Shown here: piece by piece, positions 10,541 to 22,789 of the stretch
Numbering within the stretch: the first letter of the stretch is position 1
How the letters are laid out: the number at the start of each line of letters is the position of its first letter
DNA from: Okapia johnstoni
Taxonomy: Eukaryota; Chordata; Mammalia; Artiodactyla; Giraffidae
Assembly: GCA_024291935.2 (NCBI GenBank)
Contig: CM044315.1
Coordinates: 57,572,385 to 57,636,384, forward strand
DNA: 64,000 nt
Direction: 5' to 3'
Made by a program: the position numbers and the translations under genes
Notes under the pieces: generated by a model
What the model was told of the DNA's origin: nothing
Database searches by the model: none
The model's input: the letters and a program-made list of their open reading frames with translations, nothing else

Positions 10541-13124
10541 GTAAGAGCCTCGAGTGGGTCAGATGTGTTCCTCACCAGCTCCCTCTGCTCTCCTGAGGCC
10601 AGGCCATATTTCTGAGAAGATAATGCCATATAATTCAGCCAGGTGCCATGATTTTCTCTGAGCAAGCTGAGAGTTTCCAAATCTTAACTTTCTTTTCTTT
10701 TTGCATGGCACAGGCAAGCCAAAGTGTCTGAAGTGAGCCTGTCTGTCTGGACAGAAAAGCTAAAACCCGTGACAGGATTTCCTGAGGACTTGCCTTCCCT
10801 GGGCACACACGGCCGAGCCTTCTGGCACTGTGTTCTTCCTGGGGACAGGGGTTCCAGGTGGACTTTATATAAACACCCTCGTCAGCCCTCTGGAATGTAT
10901 GAAGTGTTCTGGAGTTATCACTGCAGCCGAGGGAGCCTTGCATAACAAGTCAATGGTTGGGTGTCCTTTTGAGAAGAAGGCACTTTTTCAGTGTGTGTGA
11001 ACTTTGATGACCACAGTCTGCATCCAGGGCGAATAGTGCCAGCCTTAGTTGAGACCTGGAGGAAACCAGAAGGCATCTGATGGGTCACCTGACTTACAAG
11101 TCATTTCCCCAAAAATACCCAGAGAGGGCTATGCAGTGAGTGCCTTGGAATGTAGTGAGTAATGCTGTTTCCTAGATACTGAAGCAATCACCTGATAAAT
11201 TCCTCTGGGCCTGGAGATAGTCACCTGTCTTCAAAACAGGAGGCTGCCTGTCCTGTATTTGCCAGGGCTCAGCTGGCCTGTGCCCCTGGCCTGAGGACAC
11301 TGATCTGATGATTCTAACGGGTCTCCTACCCAGACCTCTGAAGCAGACGTGGTATTTCCATTTTTAACTCATGCCAAAGTAAGGTGCTACACCTTTCCGT
11401 GCTGGTTTTGTCCCTCTTTTTATTTCCGCAAGCCCAATCTTTAATGGTAAGTCTTGACACTTGACCAGAATTTGACATTGCTCTTCCCGAGATTTGGCTC
11501 TGAGCCCTTGTCTCAGCGCTTTAACTCCGTTCTGCTCTGCATTCTAATTGATTTTTTTTTTAATTGTGTAGAAGCTAAGATACAGCCTTCCTTTGAATCA
11601 GACGTTTTTCTTTTTCCCCTACTCCCAACTTTTTGAGAAATTTTAAACCTACAGAAGAGTTGTAACAATAGACACCCATATACTCTTTACCAAGATTCAC
11701 CAATTAGCATTTTACAATATTTGTTTTATGTCTCTGCACACATACAAAACTGACGTAATTTTTTCCTAAAAATTCTTGAAAGTTATTTGCAGACATCGTG
11801 ACTCTTCACCCCTAATACTTCACCATTTGTCTCCTAAGTACAAAGGCGTGTTCCTCTACATAACCACAGCACAATTATTACACTCAGGATCAGCTGCTGA
11901 TATCTAACACACAGTCTGGTTTTGAAGATTCCAGGCCCCTCACTTTGCAGAATGGGCCTCACTGCAAATGAGATTGTTTGCTGATGATCAAATTCGGGCT
12001 AAAGGTTTTGGCAGGAATACTAGCTGGCTGGTGGCATGTCTTCTGCACTCAGCCCAAGAGACAGCTGATGTCAGTTTGATCACTTGGTTGAGGAAGGCCT
12101 TATCTGCCAGATTTCTGCCTTTGGAAATACCTTTGCCCTCTGTGTGTGACAGGTAACCTGAGAGCGATACTTCAAGGCTCTGGTTATCCTGTTCTCCAAC
12201 AGTCTTCCACCCAATGGGTTAGCATGCAAATACCTTTCGAGTTTGTAAATATTCTCCTTTTTGAAAAAATTTTTTTATCTAAACAGTTGATTTACAGTGT
12301 CATACCAATCTCTGCTGTACAGCAAAGTGACTTAGTTATAAACTTATATATTCTTTTCTTTTTAATATATATTCTTTGCCATTATGGTTTATCACGGGAT
12401 ATTGAATATAGTTCCCTGTGCTTTATACTTTAGGACCTCATTGTTTCTCCATTCTAAATGTAATGGTTTGTAGCTGCTGCTGCTGCTAAGTCGCTTCAGT
12501 CATGTCCGACTCTGTGTGACCCTATAGACACCAGCTTACCAGGCTCCCCCATCCATGGGATTCTCCAGGCAAGAATGCTGGAGTGGGTTGCCATTTCCTT
12601 CTCCAATGCATGAAAGTGAAAAGTGAAAGTGAAGTCACTCAGTTGTGTTCGACTCTTAGCGACCCCATGGACTGCAGCCTACCAGGCTCCTCCATCCATG
12701 GGATTTTCCAGGCAAGAGTACTGGAGTGGGGTGCCGTTGCCTTCTCCAATAGTTTGTATCTACCAACCCCAAACTCCTAGTTCATTCCTCTCCCTCCCTC
12801 CCCCTTGGCAACCACAAGTCTGTTCTCTATCGATAAATCTGTTTTGTAGATAGACTCATTTGTGCCATATTTTAGATTCCACATATAAATGATAGCACAT
12901 GGTATTTGTCTCTTTTTACTTATTTCACTTAGTATGATCATCTCTAGTTGCATCCTGTAAATATTTTCTTTGTTTTCTTGGGTTTGTCTACACACCAGGT
13001 TTCAAAGGCCTCAGCGGACCTCATGTCCTACTGTGAGGAACATGCCAGGAATGACCCTCTGCTGATGGGGATACCAACTTCAGAAAACCCCTTCAAGGAT
13101 AAGAAGACCTGCACCATCTTATAG
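10448..13124 (+). CDS. GNG12: Guanine nucleotide-binding protein subunit gamma-12 (two coding exons, with intron)
   Basis: The joined exons 10448-10540 and 12999-13124 encode 72 residues, the usual length for this subunit. The protein starts [20 protein letters not shown] and ends KTCTIL. G-gamma subunits form an obligate coiled coil with a G-beta subunit. The dimer is tethered to the inner plasma membrane by a prenylated C-terminus and signals downstream of GPCRs. The N-terminal half is the helical G-beta-binding segment. The C-terminal CTIL is a CaaX box whose final Leu predicts geranylgeranylation. The NPF sequence before the basic tail is typical of G-gamma. Ser2 is the reported PKC site in gamma-12 (family knowledge). 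Compared with the human protein as I remember it, there are a few conservative changes, including CIIL to CTIL. The start is fixed by an in-frame TAA at 10439-10441 and an A at -3. Both splice sites are canonical and the intron is phase 0. Confidence 0.97.
11640..12230 (-). mobile_element. L1 LINE fragment (older)
   Basis: Reverse-orientation L1 3' region blocks, such as AAGAGTTGTAACAATAGACA, CAATTAGCATTTTACAATAT and TATTACACTCAGGATC. Degenerate, with uncertain edges. Confidence 0.5.
12265..12956 (-). mobile_element. L1 LINE 3' end, antisense, split by a Bov-A2 SINE
   Basis: Ruminant L1 3' end in reverse: GTTGATTTACAGTGTCATAC, TATTGAATATAGTTCCCTGT, then after the SINE CTCCCTCCCCCTTGGCAACC and ACTTAGTATGATCATCTCTA. 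Its truncated 5' side ends about 40 bases before the terminal GNG12 acceptor. Confidence 0.85.
12474..12747 (-). mobile_element. Bov-A2 SINE (two Bov-A units)
   Basis: It starts GCTGCTGCTGCTAAGTCGCT and carries two CACTCAG/TCCGACTC-type units joined by GAAAGTGAAAAGTGAAAGTG, ending TGCCTTCTCC. The target-site duplication is AATGGTTTGTA / AATAGTTTGTA on either side. Confidence 0.9.
12999..13124 (+). CDS. GNG12: GNG12 coding exon 2 (residues 32-72) with CaaX box
   Basis: The exon opens after CACACCAG with [16 protein letters not shown] and closes with KKTCTIL and a TAG stop. It encodes the second helix, the NPF-containing segment and the prenylation motif. An antisense L1 fragment ends only about 40 bp before its acceptor. 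Confidence 0.96.
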   Translation, partial: VSKASADLMSYCEEHARNDPLLMGIPTSENPFKDKKTCTIL

Positions 13125-16100
13125 AGGAGTAGCAAAGCAGATCCTCCCCTCTTCTCAACAAAGCAAATGATGAGCAGCTCCTTGAAAAGATGTACCTTCA
13201 GCTTATTTGGTAACCACTGCTAATAACTAAAATGCTCTTAACTTGGAATTATGGACTCTGAAGTCTTTACTTTCCGAGTTTTCCTTTCTCTAAAATGCCT
13301 TTTACTGAATTAATACAGAATAATAATCTTGTTTTCCATTTGTTAACTACAGTGTCTTATTAGTTACTGCTGAAGGAAAGTTGGTCTGGCCTTCAAAAAG
13401 AAAACAAGTATATCAGTGATCCAGTTAAAACCTAAATTACCTAAGCAGTCATCTAGATTAAAATGCCAAGGATAACTGGTCCTAAAATTTTTGTCTTAGT
13501 CTATTCTTAATAGAGTTGTGCCAATCTGTACAGTATATGTGGGTGAGAAGTGTTTTGTGTATATATGTGTGTGTGTTTGTATATACACATCTCAAAGCTT
13601 ATTTCCCAATTAAAACGTCTCTCCCTCCATACTATCAGTTCAATTCCAGAAGTTATACCTTTATCTCAAGCTGTGTGTAGGTAGAATTAAATTCTTTTCT
13701 TGTAGTTATTGTACAAAAAGAACACCCTACAGCCTGTATTCATCATAATTGAGTAATGAAGTCATCTCTCTCCTCTTGGAACCGTGCTGACCTGCCAATC
13801 AAAATTTTTAAACTGAACTAAAAGCCCTTTTATATATCCCTTTCACCAAGGGATTTCAGGTTTCCGTGATCCTGAGTCTATCTAGGAAAGGGGAGGAGGC
13901 CCTTGGGGGCACCCTGGGCAGCTATGCCCCAGGGCTCATGGTCTCTGGATCGGGGGTAGACACCTGAAATTCCTACTCTAACGATGGGAACTAGACAGAG
14001 CGGCCATGAGCCCGGCCAAGAGAGGAGCAGGAATGCATGCAAACCAGCTGCTCTGTGTGGCCTAACTTTGTGATTTAGCGCGCTTTCTCTGCCTTCCCTC
14101 TTATCTTGCCTCTGCAGCCAGATTATGTCTTCAGAGTTAATGTCCACCTCCCCAGCCCCAAGTGGGTAGATCATGGTGGGAAAGAAACATACAATGTAAA
14201 GGTATCGGACACATAAGCTCTTTTCAAGTATCTGCAGCATCTGCGTCATCCCTACCTGGTCCTCACACCATCAGAGTGGCTTGGTTCACTACTTGGGCTC
14301 ACAGTTCCTTGATTTTCCTCTGGGCCTGGATATTGCTGCCACACACGCCCAGAATGGCTAGTGAGGATCCCCAAAGAAGGCTGTCTCCTGTGGCAGAGGG
14401 CATATTGTAAAGAGGAGGAGAGGGTATTTCTAAACACTTATTTATGGGCCCAAACCATGCACCAGACCTTTGATATTTTAAATTCAGCTTCCATTCATTA
14501 AAAATTACTAATGAAAAGTTAAAAGTGTTCTCAAAAAGGATTCAACCCCAAGAAGGAATTATTTACAATGATTTCCCCTAGTTCTGTACAGTCTTGCCCT
14601 GCAGTGCAAGCCCGTTTTTAAATCTAACACCTGAGCTTTGAGTATTATGTTAATTGTGGGTGAACAAATACAGTGCTGTTTTCAGACTGCTAGAATCTAT
14701 TCTGTATTTCTGCAAGTCACCTATCCAGCATTGTGAACTGCCCTCACTCTTCCAGGATCATGTGGAAATCATGCCACCGCCCTTACCTTCTTGTCTTCTA
14801 CACTTGGTTCTGCAAAGGGCCCAGTTTCCAAGTATATTATAGGCGCCTGTTGATGGAGAAAGGTTTTTCCTTTCAAAAGGTGAAATTTGAAATGTACGTC
14901 AAGACAACTTTACATGTACTGCTTCACTTAATGAGACATTCTTTTTTTTTTTAATAAGTGTATTTTTCTACTGATAGTTTCAGAACACTAATCTTATTTT
15001 CACTCTGATTTTTACCATGTTTCTTTAAATATTTAAATAATGTAGCTTGTTACAAAGTATTTTCATGACATTACTTTTATTATACTGTTATATACACATT
15101 TTTGGTAGCAAGCATAGTTTAGTCTTTAGTACTAAAATATGTTCTTTTCCCTATCAGAAAACAAGTATGGTTTGCTATGTATTTGTTAATATGCTTGTAG
15201 TGGTAAGGAATGGACTTGAGGTCCCAGGAGATTTTTTTTATTTTTGCTAGCCAAATATCATAAAGGCTACAAGTATGAACATCATATAACTTCCTAACCA
15301 GGTGTAGGGCATGTTTAAGAAAAGTGATATCAAGTCTTTTGATGTTGGACCCAAGGGGGGAAAATTGTAGCTTAAGTGTTGATTTACTTATTATGAGACG
15401 TCTATGTGAGAAAAATATAATATATGTATACATATATATGATATGCAGAAGTCACTTTTATTTATCAGGCTTTATTCTACTAGTAAAGCCACAGTTTAAC
15501 TATTAGACAGCAGCTGGTTTATAATGATGGACAAATGCCCAGTGTGTGTTATTTTTTCCAAACTACCACTATAATGACACAATCACTTATATACATGCAA
15601 CATCCTGGCTTCATATCTATGAGGCTATTTAAATATGTTCACTATACTTTGTCTTTAATTCTGCTTCTATTAACAGTTATCTCTTTTTCCATTCTTGATT
15701 CTTCTTTAGTTCATCATTAATCTGTCCAATTGACGCCTCAGGACCATGGCAAGAATTTAATGACTCCAAAGTATTTTACAGACACTTTTTTTTTTTTTTT
15801 TTAACAGAGAGAAACACTTTCTATACCACGTGGTTCACAAGCTGTAGGTTTTTTCTAAAAAGAATCAGGTTTTTACATTTCCTTATTATTAAAATGAAAA
15901 GTGCCATACTTACCCCTTAAAGCAAAGACCTAATTTGCTTTCTCTCTATTGGGACTATTTTTGTACTTTACTAATCGTTCAACTATCCAAAAAAAAAAAA
16001 GTTTTACCAATGATTTAGTAATTTTGAGGCATAGGTTAGTTTAGGTAGTGGAAGATGTGCCAAACTTTCCCTCCATATGCCTTTGTCTCAATTTGCAATT

Positions 16101-16299
16101 AAGATAGTGCCATCTGAGTGATTACTCTGAATTTTAAGAGCTATATAGGCCTAAGAAGTGAATCACAGTACATGTCAGTCCTTTTTCAGTAAATGTAATA
16201 CCAGAGTGTGTTATGACTGTATTGACTTTTTATGGTAGATCTGTTAATAGGAAAAAACATTGAATTAAGTAGAGTTATCTGTATGTTAAAATAGAGCAC

Positions 16300-16445
16300 T
16301 TACCTAGAGCTGGGTGTCCTGGATCGCTGTCTAGCCAATCCTGTGTTCCTGTGTTGTGTGACTTTGGACAAGGCACTCCCTCTCTCTGAGCCTCCATTTC
16401 ACCATCTGTAAAATAAGGGGCTTGAAGTAGCTGATGGCTGATACC
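16300..16445 (+). mobile_element. MIR within GNG12 3' UTR
   Basis: TTGTGTGACTTTGGACAAGG, CTCTGAGCCTCCATTTCACC and ATCTGTAAAATAAGGGG give the MIR core in the sense direction, so it is part of the mature message. Confidence 0.8.
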
Positions 16446-16801
16446 CTCCTGTTCCGTCCAGTGGCCCACCCCTCTACTGGTCCTGCCAACATGTTGGTGC
16501 TATACGCTGCTTCAAATATAAAATCGGTTTGTCTATTGTGTGTGCTCATTTAATAGCTTATGAAAGGCCTTTTTGTTATATGGCTTTTTTTTTTCCAGTT
16601 TTATGAACTTGATTACTGTAATAAAGTCTTGTTTGTAGCCATGTAACTATAAACATATTCTCTTGATGTCTCAGTAAATTTGCATTTGATATATTAGTTG
16701 ATGGGATTGTTGTGTTAGGATATTCTTTGACTACTTATCTGTCCAGCATTTTATTAACCTAAATATTGTGATCGTTGTTTGGAAATCTGTTCTCTGGAAA
16801 G

Positions 16802-16807
16802 AATAAA
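16802..16807 (+). terminator. GNG12: Distal GNG12 polyadenylation signal AATAAA
   Basis: A canonical hexamer is followed within 30 bases by a TG-rich stretch (AATGTGTTTG). A second AATAAA lies 182 bases upstream at 16620-16625. Which one dominates cannot be told from sequence. Confidence 0.65.
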
Positions 16808-16964
16808 AGCATTTACTTCACAGCTAATGTGTTTGCAGATTTGAAAAACAGTTTCATTAAAGCACCATTGCTCTCTTTACTGGGTCTGCCTCATTGAATC
16901 TTCCTACCCATATTTTGCTCAGTAAACTAACAGAAGACCAGTTCTCTTCCCCTTTTCCTGCACT

Positions 16965-17300
16965 CGTTCAGTTAACATTTTCTGAGCACCTGCTAAGAGC
17001 CAGGTATGGAACTAAAGCTCTAATTATACTCAGATGAATAAGGCTTACACTAGCCTGTGAGAAGCTCACAGTCTAGAACAAGGAAGATAGATAGGAATGA
17101 CTCGTATATAAACTAATAGTACCATGTGCAATGTGCCTGAACTCACTCAGGGGAACACAGTGCTGTGAGAGACCAGAGGAAGGAGGGTTGCCTTTACCTC
17201 AACAAAGTCTTGACAAGGCTTCCAAGGGAGGTGGTGTTTGAGCTAGGTCTTGAAAGATAAAGAAACCCTGCAGCCTTGGGAGGGAATTGCAGGAGGAGGA
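16965..17300 (-). mobile_element. L2 LINE 3' end
   Basis: Reverse L2 order: TCTGAGCACCTGCTAAGAGC, AAGCTCACAGTCTAGAA, and a TTTGAGCTAGGTCTTGAAAG block. Confidence 0.6.
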
Positions 17301-17882
17301 GAAAAGTGAGCTCAAAGGTAGTGTGCAGAGCATCTCCCATACCCCTTACCCAGCCAGCAACAGGAAGAGGGTAAAAGTTGTCAAGGAGGAGTGGTGTAAT
17401 GACTCACTATGTGTGGAAGGCTGTTTCCCATCCTGAGACCTGGCAATGACCATGGAAACAGATAACAAATGGAAAGGTCATCAGACCTGATGACTCATAC
17501 TCACCAAGTGTTTGCTGAAGGTACCTTGCCTCCTGCCCAGTCCCTTCCTCCAGGGCTGGGATTCCCTCAGAGATGAAGGGAGGGACGACACCGTCCAGAG
17601 AGCTGCCAGAAGGGAGAAGGCAGCCAGCAAGGTTATGGGCTGGGCAAGCCACAAAGATATTCCCTGCTTTGGAAAACCAGCACTCACACACTCTCAAAGA
17701 GTCAGGGCAGAGATAGCCACTCAGCCCTTTCTAGGAAAGTACTGAAGCATTTCGATACTGCAGTCATGAAAAACAGGCAGCAACTGACCAGCATTTTCAT
17801 GGTTCAAACCAAATTACCAGAAGTTCCTGTGACTTGCCATGGAAGATGATTGTATTGGGAGGTGGTAGATGGGATTTAGGTA

Positions 17883-18098
17883 GGTCTTCCCTGATGACTC
17901 AGCAGGTAGAGTCCACCTGCAGTGCAGGAGACACAGGAGATGCAGCTTCAATCCCTGGGTCAGGAAGATGCCCTGGAGGAGGAAACAGCAGCTCACTTCA
18001 GTATTCTTGCCTGGGTAACCCCATGGACAGAGGAGCCTGGTGAGCTACAGTCCATGGGGTCGCAAGAGTCGGATATGACTGAGCAACTAAGAGCACAA
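17883..18098 (+). mobile_element. Bov-tA SINE
   Basis: GTCTTCCCTGATGACTCAGC head, GGAGCCTGGTGAGCTACAGT body, GAGTCGGATATGACTGAGC tail. Confidence 0.9.
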
Positions 18099-19035
18099 CA
18101 TGCATAGGGGAGAGAGGATGATGAAGTCAAAGTGAGAAGACTATGGCAGATGAAATGGTACATGATCTAAATGGTATAAACAAAGAAGCCTGCTGGTAAC
18201 GTGGGAGCTAAATGTGGAGATGCAGTTCATCTCCCAGCTCTCCTGGGCATGCGCTGTGGTCAGCTTCTCATTGTCAAGGGTCTGTTACATACATACATGT
18301 GGACACTCACCATAAGCCTTCATACTTGGAGCTAGGGTATTTCTGCCTTCTTTTCTGTGTCTAAATTTACAAACTTGGGGCTTAGGATTCTGTGCAGAAC
18401 CTACCCAACCATAAGCTCTAGCCACCGTTGCGCAACCTGGCATGACTATTGCCTTTAGCTTGTTTTCAGAGCCTGGCCCTGCTTGCTTCTCAACCGCTTT
18501 ACCACTGTGAGCAGCAAATGACCTTTGCCTTCAGATACTGCCCCAATTACTGTTCCTTTATCAGAGTCAATCACATCTATTAAAGGCCACTTAGCTATAG
18601 GCCAGCCCTGGGCAAACATGGACAGTTGGTCTCAGGAACCTGCACCTCAGCTACTAATTTTTTAAGAAACCAATAATTTCTCTGCACTGGTAGAAAATGT
18701 CATCCAAATAAGTTCATCCTGAAATGCTATATGACTGTGTATCAGTCTGTATAAGACTACTGGCACTGTAAAACAAAACCATGGAGAGAGAAATGCTTAG
18801 TACAAAGGAGCAGAAGTTGACCATAAAGTTTTAAGTATATTGAGAATCTTACATATGAAGCATTTTTACACCCTATGAATCCTCCTAGAGAACCTGTTCA
18901 ATTATGAAGGCAAATAATTGTAATGGCTGAGCTATATAATGGTAAGGTCTTGATTTTGGAAGTTAAATCTGCAGCAGAGATACCTAGGTGTAAATTGCGA
19001 TTTCTAGTCTCTAGATCCAATCATGCCCCCATCTT

Positions 19036-19037
<2 letters not shown>

Positions 19038-19102
<65 letters not shown>

Positions 19103-19104
19103 AC
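19038..19104. repeat. (CA)n microsatellite
   Basis: ACATACATA followed by about 28 CA units with one TC interruption near the 3' end. Long enough to be polymorphic. Confidence 0.95.
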
Positions 19105-19634
19105 TGCTTAATGATAGAAGTGGGAGCTCCAGCCACAAAAAGACCTGCAATCTCGTCCTCACATAGGACAACAACCAAGTGTCACCACAAGCACCCTGTA
19201 GATCTGTAAATTGACATGAGGGAGGGGGGGCAGGCCTAAAGCAGTCACTCACCGAACAAGTTGTGATATAAAGTTTCCTTTTAAAACAAATAAAAAGTAA
19301 GCCAATTTATATTTTTAAAAAATGGTGTATAATAGCACAGCTCATACTTGGACATGGCAAAAATGGTTAAGAAGCCTTACGGTATATCAGAAGGCAAGCA
19401 TCCCTTTGAAGAGCTGTGCTCCAAGAATCACCCACATGCAGCAGATCCTTCCTACTTTTAACCTTAAGACATTTCCCCAAGGCCAGTGCATTAGAATTAC
19501 TTTGTTCTAGATAAACCACTGTAGCTCTGATATCGATGAAGTGCTTATCAATATAGCTCATGCAACATCTGTTAATATTTACAGAAATTTGTGTGAGGCA
19601 CTGGGGAAAGGAGGGACCCAACATTGACACAGGC

Positions 19635-19800
19635 TGGGCACTTTGCATGTACCCTCCCATTTAAGCCTCACAACAACTCTCAAAAGAAAAGTAGACTTTA
19701 ACTCTGTCCTACAGATGAGGAACTGAGGCTCAGAGAAGTCAAACAAATTATGCAGGATCCTACAGCTAAGAAGGGCAGACCCTAATTCCACGCACCTAGC
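19635..19800 (-). mobile_element. MIR SINE
   Basis: Reverse MIR: TACAGATGAGGAACTGAGGC and CAGAGAAGTCAAACAAATTA. Confidence 0.75.
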
Positions 19801-19894
19801 TCAGCTGGATTCTACAACCCATGGTCTGTCCTCCTATTTGTAGAATGGTTTGAATGGGGTGAAGAGGGGAGAAAAAATAACTTTGGGAAATTTA

Positions 19895-20500
19895 AAACTC
19901 ATCAAGCGAGAAATAGAACTACGATATGATCCAGCAATTCTACTCCCGGGTATACAGAAAAAATGAAAAGACTAATTTGAAAAGATACATGCCACTGATG
20001 TTCATAGCAGCATTATTTATAATTGCTAAGATATGGAAGCAACCTGTGTCCATTAAAGATAAATGGATAAAGAAGATGTGGTATATAAGTATATTCAATG
20101 GCATACGACTCAAGCATTAAAATAAATGAAATTTTGCCATTTGTAACAACACAGATGGATTGAGATAGAAAAATACTATATGATGTCACTAATATGAGGA
20201 ATCTGAAACAAGTGAATATAAAAAAAATGAAACAGACTTACAGAGAACAAACTAGTGGTTACCAGAGGGGGGCAGGTTGGGGGGTATAATATAGGAGTTA
20301 GAGGATTAAGAGGTACAAGCTACTATGTATAATGTAAATAAGCTACAAGGACATATTGTACAGCATAGGGAATAGTCAGTATTTTATAATAACTATAAAT
20401 GGAATATAACCTTGAAAATTGTGAATCACTATGTTGTATACCTGAAAGAATACTGTACATCAACTCAGTAACAAAAAAATTTTTTAAATAAAATTAAGTG
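19895..20500 (+). mobile_element. L1 LINE 3' end
   Basis: Sense L1 3' end: GATCCAGCAATTCTACTCCC, TTCATAGCAGCATTATTTAT, AATGGATAAAGAAGATGTGG and a 3' UTR with TGTATACCTGAAA, ending in A-rich sequence. Too short to code for a working protein. Confidence 0.85.
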
Positions 20501-20689
20501 AGTAAATTAGTTCCTTAGCAATCAAGAATGTAATGTATTTCTATGTAGTCCTTTAAAAACATCAGTAGCTTTCTATTGATACGGAAAGGTATCCATGACA
20601 TGTAGATGTCATTAAAGGAAACAAAGAAATTTGGGGGGAAAAAGAGAATGTAATGTATTGGACTTAAAATAATAAATAACACTAGACTC

Positions 20690-20850
20690 CAGATACTTAA
20701 TATGGCCAGGTATTGCTTTCAGAAATTTTGCATCTCAATTCATTTGATTCTCGCTACAAACCCATGAGGTCACCACTGTTTTTAACCCTACTTTACACAT
20801 GAGGTAATGGAAGTTCAGAGAGATCCAAAAGTGCATTCAATACACTTTTT
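20690..20850 (-). mobile_element. MIR SINE
   Basis: CTACTTTACACATGAGGTAA and AGTTCAGAGAGATCC fit a reverse MIR. Its distal end is cut by the Bov-tA that follows. Confidence 0.6.
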
Positions 20851-20852
20851 TA

Positions 20853-21035
20853 GGGCTTCCCAGGTGACTCAGTGGCAAAGAATCCACCTGCCAGTGCAGG
20901 AGATACAGGTTGGATCCCTGGGGAAAGAACCCCTATAGGAGGAAATGGCAACTTGAAAAATCCCATGGAGGAAAGAGCCTGGTGGGCTATAGTCCATGGG
21001 GATGCAAAGAGTCAGACATGACTGAGCATGCATGC
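20853..21035 (+). mobile_element. Bov-tA SINE
   Basis: GGGCTTCCCAGGTGACTCAG head and GGTGGGCTATAGTCCATGGG body, with an internal deletion in the GGAAATGGCAAC region. Confidence 0.9.
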
Positions 21036-21079
21036 ATATTTTTAAAAAATTGCATTTTTTCTTGAGTTGTCAGTGTGAA

Positions 21080-21180
21080 GTAAAAGAAAGAACAGGTCTT
21101 GGAAGCAGAAAATGTAGGCTGTAGTTGGATTGCCACTAATTTGCTGTGTAACCTTATGACTTTTATGATTTCTGGTCCTG
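21080..21180 (+). mobile_element. MIR fragment
   Basis: TTGCCACTAATTTGCTGTGT and AACCTTATGACTTTT resemble the MIR core. Confidence 0.45.
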
Positions 21181-21699
21181 TTTCAAAAAAAAAAAAAAAA
21201 GGATTTTTTAAGAAGGATTCAGGCTAACTAATTGTTAACAGTTCTTCTAGTCTTAAATTTTATACAAATTTGGGGGAGGAAAGCAATTCATTTTGGGTCA
21301 CCTTTTTTTAACATCTTCACCCCCAGTCATTTCACATTTTCTTTCTTGAATTGAAAACCAGGAGGGAAAGAACCAAAGTCTAGAGTATGGGGTCACTGAA
21401 GGGAATGTGGGTTTGCTGTGTATAATTATAGATATTTAAAAGATATTTAAAGGATCACTTCCCGATACTTCAGCTACTGACTCATCATCAGGACTGGAAA
21501 GAATTTTTAAGGAAAAATGAATTGTAGAAAGTTATTTTGTATATAAGCAATTAATAGAATTAAATGAGCAAATTTCTTCAAAGTGTCAACAATGTCTCAT
21601 GAGTTATAACTACAAAAGAAAAATAGCCCACTCAAACATTAAATGTGAGTAACAGAGCATTCAAAATTTAGTTTTTAGAAACAGAACAAAGAAGAATTG

Positions 21700-22000
21700 A
21701 TTCATTTGTTGAGCTCCTGCTAGGATTATGGTAGCTCCTACTAGCACTGTGCTAAGTATGTCCTAGAATAAACCCAGAAAAGACTAGGATCTCCCAAGAT
21801 AAGGAGGGTAGGGGTGGAGGGTGAGTATTGCTATGCAATGTGGTAAATGCTATTCTAAGAAGTGGCCCTGCCTGAGTGAGTCAAAAAAGGTTTCACGGGG
21901 GAGGCAGTGTATCAGCTGGGCCTTGAAGGATGAGTAGGAGTTTGCTAGTGAAGACTAAGGAAAGGATATTCTCAGCTGCTAAAACAGTGTGTACAAGCTA
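21700..22000 (-). mobile_element. L2 LINE 3' end
   Basis: Reverse L2 blocks: AGCACTGTGCTAAGTATGTC, then TCAGCTGGGCCTTGAAGGAT. Confidence 0.5.
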
Positions 22001-22789
22001 GATTCTAAAGAAGTCTGAGCATCAGACTTCTGTTACTTCTGGGTAACAGATCTCTGAGGCAGGACTACAGGGAGGAACAAGCTGATGAGGCTGGGAAAGA
22101 AGCTTGAGTCAAGTCATCAAAGGCAAGACTTTTCTACTGGTCATAAAGGCAAGGTAAGAGAGTTAGCAGAATTGCTTAAGCAGGGTTTTGACATGTTAAG
22201 CTTTGTTTCCTTAAAGATAATTAGACTGAATAAAGAGAAAGAACTAGTGAAGAGAAACTGACAGTGGTTATTTCTAAGCCCCCACTAGGATTTCATAATT
22301 CTTTTATTGACCTTTGTTCAACTCCTTCATTCCAAACCTTTATCACCCTACTCAAACTCTATTTAGCTCCTTCCCATCAAGTAAATAATCCTGCCTTCCC
22401 CAACATAAAAAATGCTGGGGCCATTTGGCCCGAATTTTTAAAACTCCCTACCTTTCCACATCCAAATTTCTACATCACACCCAAGCAAACAACGTCTATC
22501 AGGCTCACAGGTGAGAAGCAAGTCCACCAGCTACTCCTGGAGCCCCTTCTCCTCTTCTCTCCTTTCTCATCAAAATTTCCCCAGAGCGTGGTCCACCTTC
22601 CTCTCTTCTCTTCCCCACCTCCCATCTTCTCAATCGACGGCAACGTGGTTTTACTCACACCGACACAGTGAAACTGATTTCACCCAAAGAAATGGACAGT
22701 GAACTCTTAATTTCCAAATTCCATGGAACCTTTCAGTTTCTGCTTTAGGGACTCCTCTGACAGTAAGAATTATTCTCTTCTGTAAACTA

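Larger units (their letters stand above)
10541..12998 (+). other. GNG12: GNG12 coding intron
   Basis: Phase-0 intron of 2458 bases. From 10541 to about 11640 I recognise no repeat and no exon. The 3' half is L1-derived sequence carrying a Bov-A2 SINE. Confidence 0.9.
13125..16825 (+). other. GNG12: GNG12 3' UTR
   Basis: AT-rich sequence follows the stop codon with no further open exon. AATAAA signals lie at 16620-16625 and 16802-16807, so the UTR is about 3.5-3.7 kb, in line with the long 3' UTR known for mammalian GNG12. ATTAAA at 13609-13614 is a possible proximal signal. The end is inferred as about 10-25 bases past the last signal. A MIR copy lies inside at about 16300-16445. The UTR otherwise holds little repeat. 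Confidence 0.75.

Noticed and set aside
22264..22671. 135-codon open frame on the + strand
   Set aside because: Pyrimidine-rich, low-complexity translation next to L2 sequence; no conserved motif.
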